Shown in pieces: positions 6,211-6,773 of a DNA stretch of 6,773 bases (within the stretch, counting starts at the first letter, position 1; every line of letters begins with the position of its first letter). The DNA lies in assembly GCA_030840665.1 (NCBI GenBank), contig JAVEEB010000489.1, positions 1 to 6,773 of the forward strand, in the 5' to 3' direction. Under the pieces are notes generated by a model. It was not told the origin of the DNA. It saw only the letters and a list, made by a program, of their open reading frames with translations, and made no database searches. The translations under genes and the position numbers were made by a program. The DNA comes from Frankiaceae bacterium (GTDB taxonomy: Bacteria > Actinomycetota > Actinomycetes > JAVEEB01).

Positions 6211-6633
6211 GTGAACCCTTGGGTGTGGTGGCTGATCATCGCGGCCGCGTGCGGCGTCATCGAGGTCCTGTCGCTCGACCTCGTCTTCGCCATGTTCGGC
6301 GCCGGGGCCGCTGCGGCCAGCCTGACCGCGGTGGCGACCGACGACTTCCTCATCTCCACGATCGTGTTCGGCGTCGTGTCGGTCGCCATGCTCGGCGTCG
6401 TCCGCCCCGTGGCGCTTCGGCACCTGCGGACCGGGCCGGACGTGAAGATGGGGATCGAGGCGCTCACCGGCTCGAAGGCCGTCGTGTTGGAGCGCGTCGA
6501 CGAGCAGCACGGCCTCGTGAAACTCGCGGGTGAGGTGTGGACCGCCCGGCCGTACGACTCGGACGCGGTTCTCGAGCCAGGCGCGTCCGTCGACGTCGTC
6601 GAGATCCGCGGCGCAACGGCGTACGTTCTCTGA
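6211..6633 (+). CDS. Short NfeD-type membrane protein
   Basis: This is a 140-residue NfeD-like protein of the short type, which usually partners an SPFH/stomatin protein in membrane microdomains. Hydrophobic segments at about 5-20, 22-42 and 48-66 are followed by a C-terminal soluble OB-fold domain (about 80-140) with the pattern LTGSKAVVLER, WTARPYDSDAVLEPGASVDV and a final Val-Glu-Ile-Arg-Gly strand. It lacks the N-terminal ClpP-like protease domain of long NfeD proteins. GTG 6211 is preferred because it gives the usual start directly before the first membrane segment (MNPWVWWLII); its ribosome binding site is weak, which suggests coupling to the DoxX-like gene ending 7 nt upstream. An alternative ATG at 6178 would add 11 residues and overlap that gene by 26 nt. 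The SPFH gene begins 45 nt downstream, the classic pairing. Confidence 0.87.
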   Translation: MNPWVWWLIIAAACGVIEVLSLDLVFAMFGAGAAAASLTAVATDDFLISTIVFGVVSVAMLGVVRPVALRHLRTGPDVKMGIEALTGSKAVVLERVDEQHGLVKLAGEVWTARPYDSDAVLEPGASVDVVEIRGATAYVL

Positions 6634-6649
6634 CGAGGGGGCGGTCATC

Positions 6650-6667
6650 ATGACCGGCCGCAAGTAA
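6650..6667 (+). CDS. Possible five-codon leader ORF (MTGRK) before the SPFH gene
   Basis: A five-codon reading frame (ATG to TAA) is preceded by a purine-rich GAGGGGG (6635-6641) with 8-nt spacing. Its stop codon overlaps the AAGGGAG ribosome binding site of the SPFH gene, so translation could influence initiation there. It may equally be chance. Confidence 0.2.
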   Translation: MTGRK

Positions 6668-6678
6668 GGGAGTTCGCT

Positions 6679-6773
6679 GTGACACCTGCGTACATCGCCG
6701 TCGGCGCTGTCGTCGTCCTGGCTCTGATTGCCGTGGCGAAAACGATCCGGATCGTGCCCCAGGCGCGGGCCGG
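6679..6773 (+). CDS. SPFH/stomatin-like (slipin/QmcA-type) membrane protein, N-terminus only
   Basis: Only 31 codons are present before the right edge. GTG 6679 has a good ribosome binding site, AAGGGAG (6666-6672), 6 nt upstream. The product starts with one hydrophobic anchor (about residues 5-20), followed by KTIRIVPQARA (21-31). The IVPQ motif directly after a single N-terminal membrane segment is typical of SPFH proteins of the QmcA/slipin type, which multimerise at the membrane and organise microdomains or regulate membrane proteases. The upstream NfeD gene strongly supports the call, since nfeD and SPFH genes commonly form an operon. The rest of the SPFH domain lies outside the window. 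Confidence 0.82.
   Translation, partial: MTPAYIAVGAVVVLALIAVAKTIRIVPQARA

Overview
The window is high-GC DNA with strong G/C preference at third codon positions, GTG and TTG starts and purine-rich ribosome binding sites. It most likely comes from an actinobacterial chromosome. The proteins, especially the three 2-oxoacid dehydrogenase subunits, resemble actinobacterial and mycobacterial homologues. No insertion sequence, phage gene, CRISPR array, rRNA or complete tRNA was seen.

Layout: (1) 1-451, minus strand: the 5' part of an EamA/DMT-family membrane transporter that runs off the left edge. (2) 452-669: a 218-bp divergent intergenic region with a 6-bp GC hairpin and a plausible promoter for the next gene. 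(3) 670-1419, plus: a Pro/Thr-rich, membrane-anchored or exported protein of unknown function. (4) 1456-5060, plus: a three-gene cluster for E1-alpha, E1-beta and E2 of a branched-chain-type 2-oxoacid dehydrogenase complex, in the order of mycobacterial bkdABC (pdhABC). E1-alpha and E1-beta overlap by 4 bp. E2 follows after a 111-bp gap that holds an imperfect dyad. No E3 (lipoamide dehydrogenase) gene is present, so E3 must be supplied from elsewhere. (5) 5061-5156: a compact regulatory region with a perfect 10-bp palindrome directly abutting a sequence that strongly resembles a DosR/DevR box. (6) 5157-6773, plus: a run of membrane-protein genes: a polytopic protein with signal peptide (DoxX-like), a short NfeD-type protein, and the start of an SPFH/stomatin-like (slipin/QmcA-type) protein cut by the right edge.

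Two functional blocks stand out. The first is catabolic: E1 decarboxylates a 2-oxoacid and E2 transfers the acyl group to CoA, giving acyl-CoA for energy or for branched fatty-acid primers. The second is a membrane block in which NfeD and SPFH proteins form a known membrane-microdomain pair. It is headed by a DoxX-like protein whose promoter carries the DosR-like box. If that box is real, the second block may belong to a hypoxia or redox-stress regulon; this is the most interesting lead here. No convincing rho-independent terminator was found anywhere in the window.
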